This document shows, one piece after another, positions 7,999 to 9,591 of a stretch of 9,591 bases of DNA (within the stretch, counting starts at the first letter, position 1; the number at the start of each line of letters is the position of its first letter). The notes under the pieces were generated by a model that saw only the letters and a program-made list of their open reading frames with translations, was not told the DNA's origin and did no database searches. The translations under genes and the position numbers were made by a program. This DNA comes from Bacteroidia bacterium. GTDB lineage: Bacteria; Bacteroidota; Bacteroidia; Bacteroidales; BM520. The stretch spans positions 1-9,591 of the forward strand of contig RZYD01000070.1 in the NCBI GenBank assembly GCA_009930445.1, read 5' to 3'.

Positions 7999-9450
7999 CT
8001 ACTTCTTCCAGAATTTTATAGAGAAAAGCGCAAGAATCGTATAAATCTCCAGCCGACCAGTGATCATAAGAAAGGAAAGAAGTAATTTCCCGGATTCAGG
8101 GAGGTGGGCAAAATTGGCAACTGGCCCAACCGAACCTATTCCCGGGCCAATTCCAGCCATACAGGTAGCCACCGAGCTTGCAGATGTTTTCAAATCAACA
8201 CCGAGCGCAGCCATTAGAATACTTCCGGCAACAAAAAGGAGCAGATATACCGAAATAAAACTCAAAATCGACCGGTTAGAATCATCACTAACCACCTTAT
8301 TGTTTAGTTTAACCGACACGATGGCATGGGTGGAAAGCAGTTGCTTAAAAACCCGGTTCAGGTTACGCAAGAGTACAAGATGGCGTGCCATTTTAATACC
8401 TCCGGCAGTAGAACCTGTGCTTCCTCCGAAAAACATGGCAAAAAACAATAATCCCCAGGCAAACACAGGCCACTGCATATAATCGGCTGTGGCATATCCG
8501 GTACATGTAATTATGGAAATCACCTGAAAAAAACCTTCCCGAAAGGCGACTTCTATGGGCTTCCCCATGACAAATACCAAAGAGGAAGTAACAAGAATTC
8601 CAACAATAAAAACAATAACAAGATAAAAACGAAATTCATCATTATCACGAACTTTTCGAAACTCCCGCTTTAACAGGTAATAATGGATTACAAAATTTGT
8701 TCCTGATAACAGCATAAAAAGCATTATAACATACTGAATATAAGGCGAATAAGACGAAATACTTGTATTTTTTGGAGAAAATCCACCGGTTGCCACGGTT
8801 CCAAACGCATGGCATGTACTTTCGAAAAGATTCATCCCGCCGGCCAACAGAAGGACAATTTCTCCAACTGTTAGAAGCAGATAAATCAGAAACAACCGAT
8901 TTCCCACGGAACGGATTTTGGGCTGGATCTTTCCTTGCAACGACGACTCCAGAGTAAATAAATGGTATCCACCAATTTTAAGCTTAGGCATAAGTAAAAT
9001 CACCAGCACAATGATACCAATCCCGCCTATCCAGTGTGTCAGGCTACGCCAAAAAAGTACACCTGCAGGGAGCGACTCGATATCGGCTAATATGGAGGAC
9101 CCTGTGGTTGTAAAACCCGAAACCGATTCAAAAAAAGCATTGGTAATACCGGGAATAGCACCGGAAAAAAGATAGGGCAACGCGCCAACCCAGCTGATGA
9201 TTAACCATGACAGGGTGACGGTGATATAGGCATCACGGCGGTGTATCTGAGGCGCAGCTGATGATTTTCCCCGGAACAAAAACAAACAAATACCCACAAA
9301 AAAAGAGATGAATGCAGTAATAAAAAAAGGCACCGGATCTTCAGCATAATAATAACTGAGTGCAGCACAAAATAATAAGGCTGCTGTTTCGATAAGCAAA
9401 ATGCGGCTTATCACCCGGAAGACAAAATATAAATTCGCAATTTTTCCCAT
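7999..9450 (-). CDS. trkH: TrkH-family potassium uptake protein, membrane subunit
   Basis: A 483-residue polytopic protein that forms the K+-conducting pore of a Trk/Ktr system in the inner membrane, normally gated by a cytoplasmic TrkA/KtrA ring that binds nucleotides. The four pore repeats are visible, each with a filter glycine: FTTTGSS (G117), TVATGGFS (G222), TCTGYAT (G318) and AGIGPGIG (G435). The segment GGSTGSTAGGIK (about 342-353) is the conserved loop in the third repeat that acts as the intramembrane gate. The length is typical of TrkH (~483 residues), longer than most KtrB. A conserved basic R after GGIK and the C-terminal helix are present, so nothing is truncated. It is the first gene of the visible trkH-kdpD-kdpE group. 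No trkA is in the window; in many Bacteroidota it lies just upstream, which here would be past the right edge. Confidence 0.95.
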   Translation of the reverse strand: MGKIANLYFVFRVISRILLIETAALLFCAALSYYYAEDPVPFFITAFISFFVGICLFLFRGKSSAAPQIHRRDAYITVTLSWLIISWVGALPYLFSGAIPGITNAFFESVSGFTTTGSSILADIESLPAGVLFWRSLTHWIGGIGIIVLVILLMPKLKIGGYHLFTLESSLQGKIQPKIRSVGNRLFLIYLLLTVGEIVLLLAGGMNLFESTCHAFGTVATGGFSPKNTSISSYSPYIQYVIMLFMLLSGTNFVIHYYLLKREFRKVRDNDEFRFYLVIVFIVGILVTSSLVFVMGKPIEVAFREGFFQVISIITCTGYATADYMQWPVFAWGLLFFAMFFGGSTGSTAGGIKMARHLVLLRNLNRVFKQLLSTHAIVSVKLNNKVVSDDSNRSILSFISVYLLLFVAGSILMAALGVDLKTSASSVATCMAGIGPGIGSVGPVANFAHLPESGKLLLSFLMITGRLEIYTILALFSIKFWKK

Positions 9451-9591
9451 TACCCATCCTCGATTCCTGCAAACCTGTCAGTCAGTTCCCTGATTAGCCC
9501 ATGGTGCCTGACGGTCGATTGCAAAAATGCGGTTGAATACATAAAAACTTTGTATTATTTTACATCCCCACCATAAAGATTTTATAAAAAT
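9451..9591. other. Region upstream of trkH, no gene identified
   Basis: These 141 bases hold no recognisable gene. On the minus strand no full TAnnTTTG box with a -33 element is present; the two closest boxes (CATTTTTG, CAGGTTTG) each lack the first T and have no partner at the right distance. The trkH transcript may therefore start beyond the window, for example before a linked trkA. A 6-base inverted repeat, AATACA (9536-9541) and TGTATT (9551-9556) with a 9-base loop, is the only structure seen and is weak. Confidence 0.4.
9457..9461 (-). promoter_or_regulatory. Shine-Dalgarno-like site before trkH
   Basis: GAGGA on the minus strand ends 6 bases before the ATG at 9450. Most other starts in the window have no such site, as is usual in Bacteroidota. 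It supports the chosen TrkH start, which also gives the expected N-terminus. The match could be chance. Confidence 0.35.

Noticed and set aside
8060..8482. Plus-strand open frame of 140 codons
   Set aside because: It is fully antisense to trkH, across the filter and gate motifs, so the openness reflects TrkH codon use.
9536..9556. Inverted repeat AATACA-N9-TGTATT upstream of trkH as a possible operator or KdpE site
   Set aside because: Six-base arms of AT-rich sequence are expected by chance in such a region. KdpE sites are not known to have this form, and there is no second copy in the window.
9478..9591. Minus-strand frame open from the right edge to a TGA at 9478-9480, possible end of an upstream gene
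   Set aside because: 37 codons without a stop can occur by chance. The translation is rich in Trp, Phe and Cys and does not look like the end of TrkA or another protein I know. Sequence beyond the edge would settle it.

Overview
The window looks like chromosomal DNA from a member of the Bacteroidota. Two intergenic regions carry the class-specific promoter pattern (TTG or TTTG, about 19-20 bases, then TAnnTTTG). Most start codons lack a Shine-Dalgarno sequence and sit in AT-rich leaders, and the proteins read like Bacteroidota homologues. There is no phage gene, transposase, CRISPR array, tRNA or rRNA. The coding density and gene types are those of an ordinary chromosomal region.

Left part (1-2881, minus strand). 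A large protein is cut by the left edge; 531 N-terminal residues are visible. I could not assign it firmly; its last ~100 residues remind me of the N-terminal region of long PEP synthase/pyruvate phosphate dikinase-like proteins of Bacteroidota. Upstream of it, and transcribed separately from a clear promoter, lies a stand-alone ATP-grasp ligase of unknown substrate.

Middle part (3096-5728, plus strand). Divergent from the ATP-grasp gene is a histidine kinase with seven predicted membrane helices and no response regulator beside it. It is followed after about 200 bases by gldA, an NAD-dependent, zinc-binding glycerol dehydrogenase of classical family length with all three metal ligands.

Right part (5749-9450, minus strand). 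A compact operon, trkH-kdpD-kdpE, converges on gldA. TrkH is the K+-conducting membrane subunit of a Trk/Ktr uptake system. The next two genes are a KdpD-type sensor kinase that lacks the N-terminal KdpD/USP half and a KdpE-type response regulator. The layout suggests that this two-component pair senses potassium or osmotic state and controls Trk rather than, or in addition to, a Kdp ATPase. No kdpFABC is in the window, and trkA, if linked, would lie beyond the right edge.

I did not find a clearly new biological system. The points most worth a second look are the short KdpD tied to trkH, the unassigned large protein, the orphan ATP-grasp ligase and the orphan seven-helix kinase.
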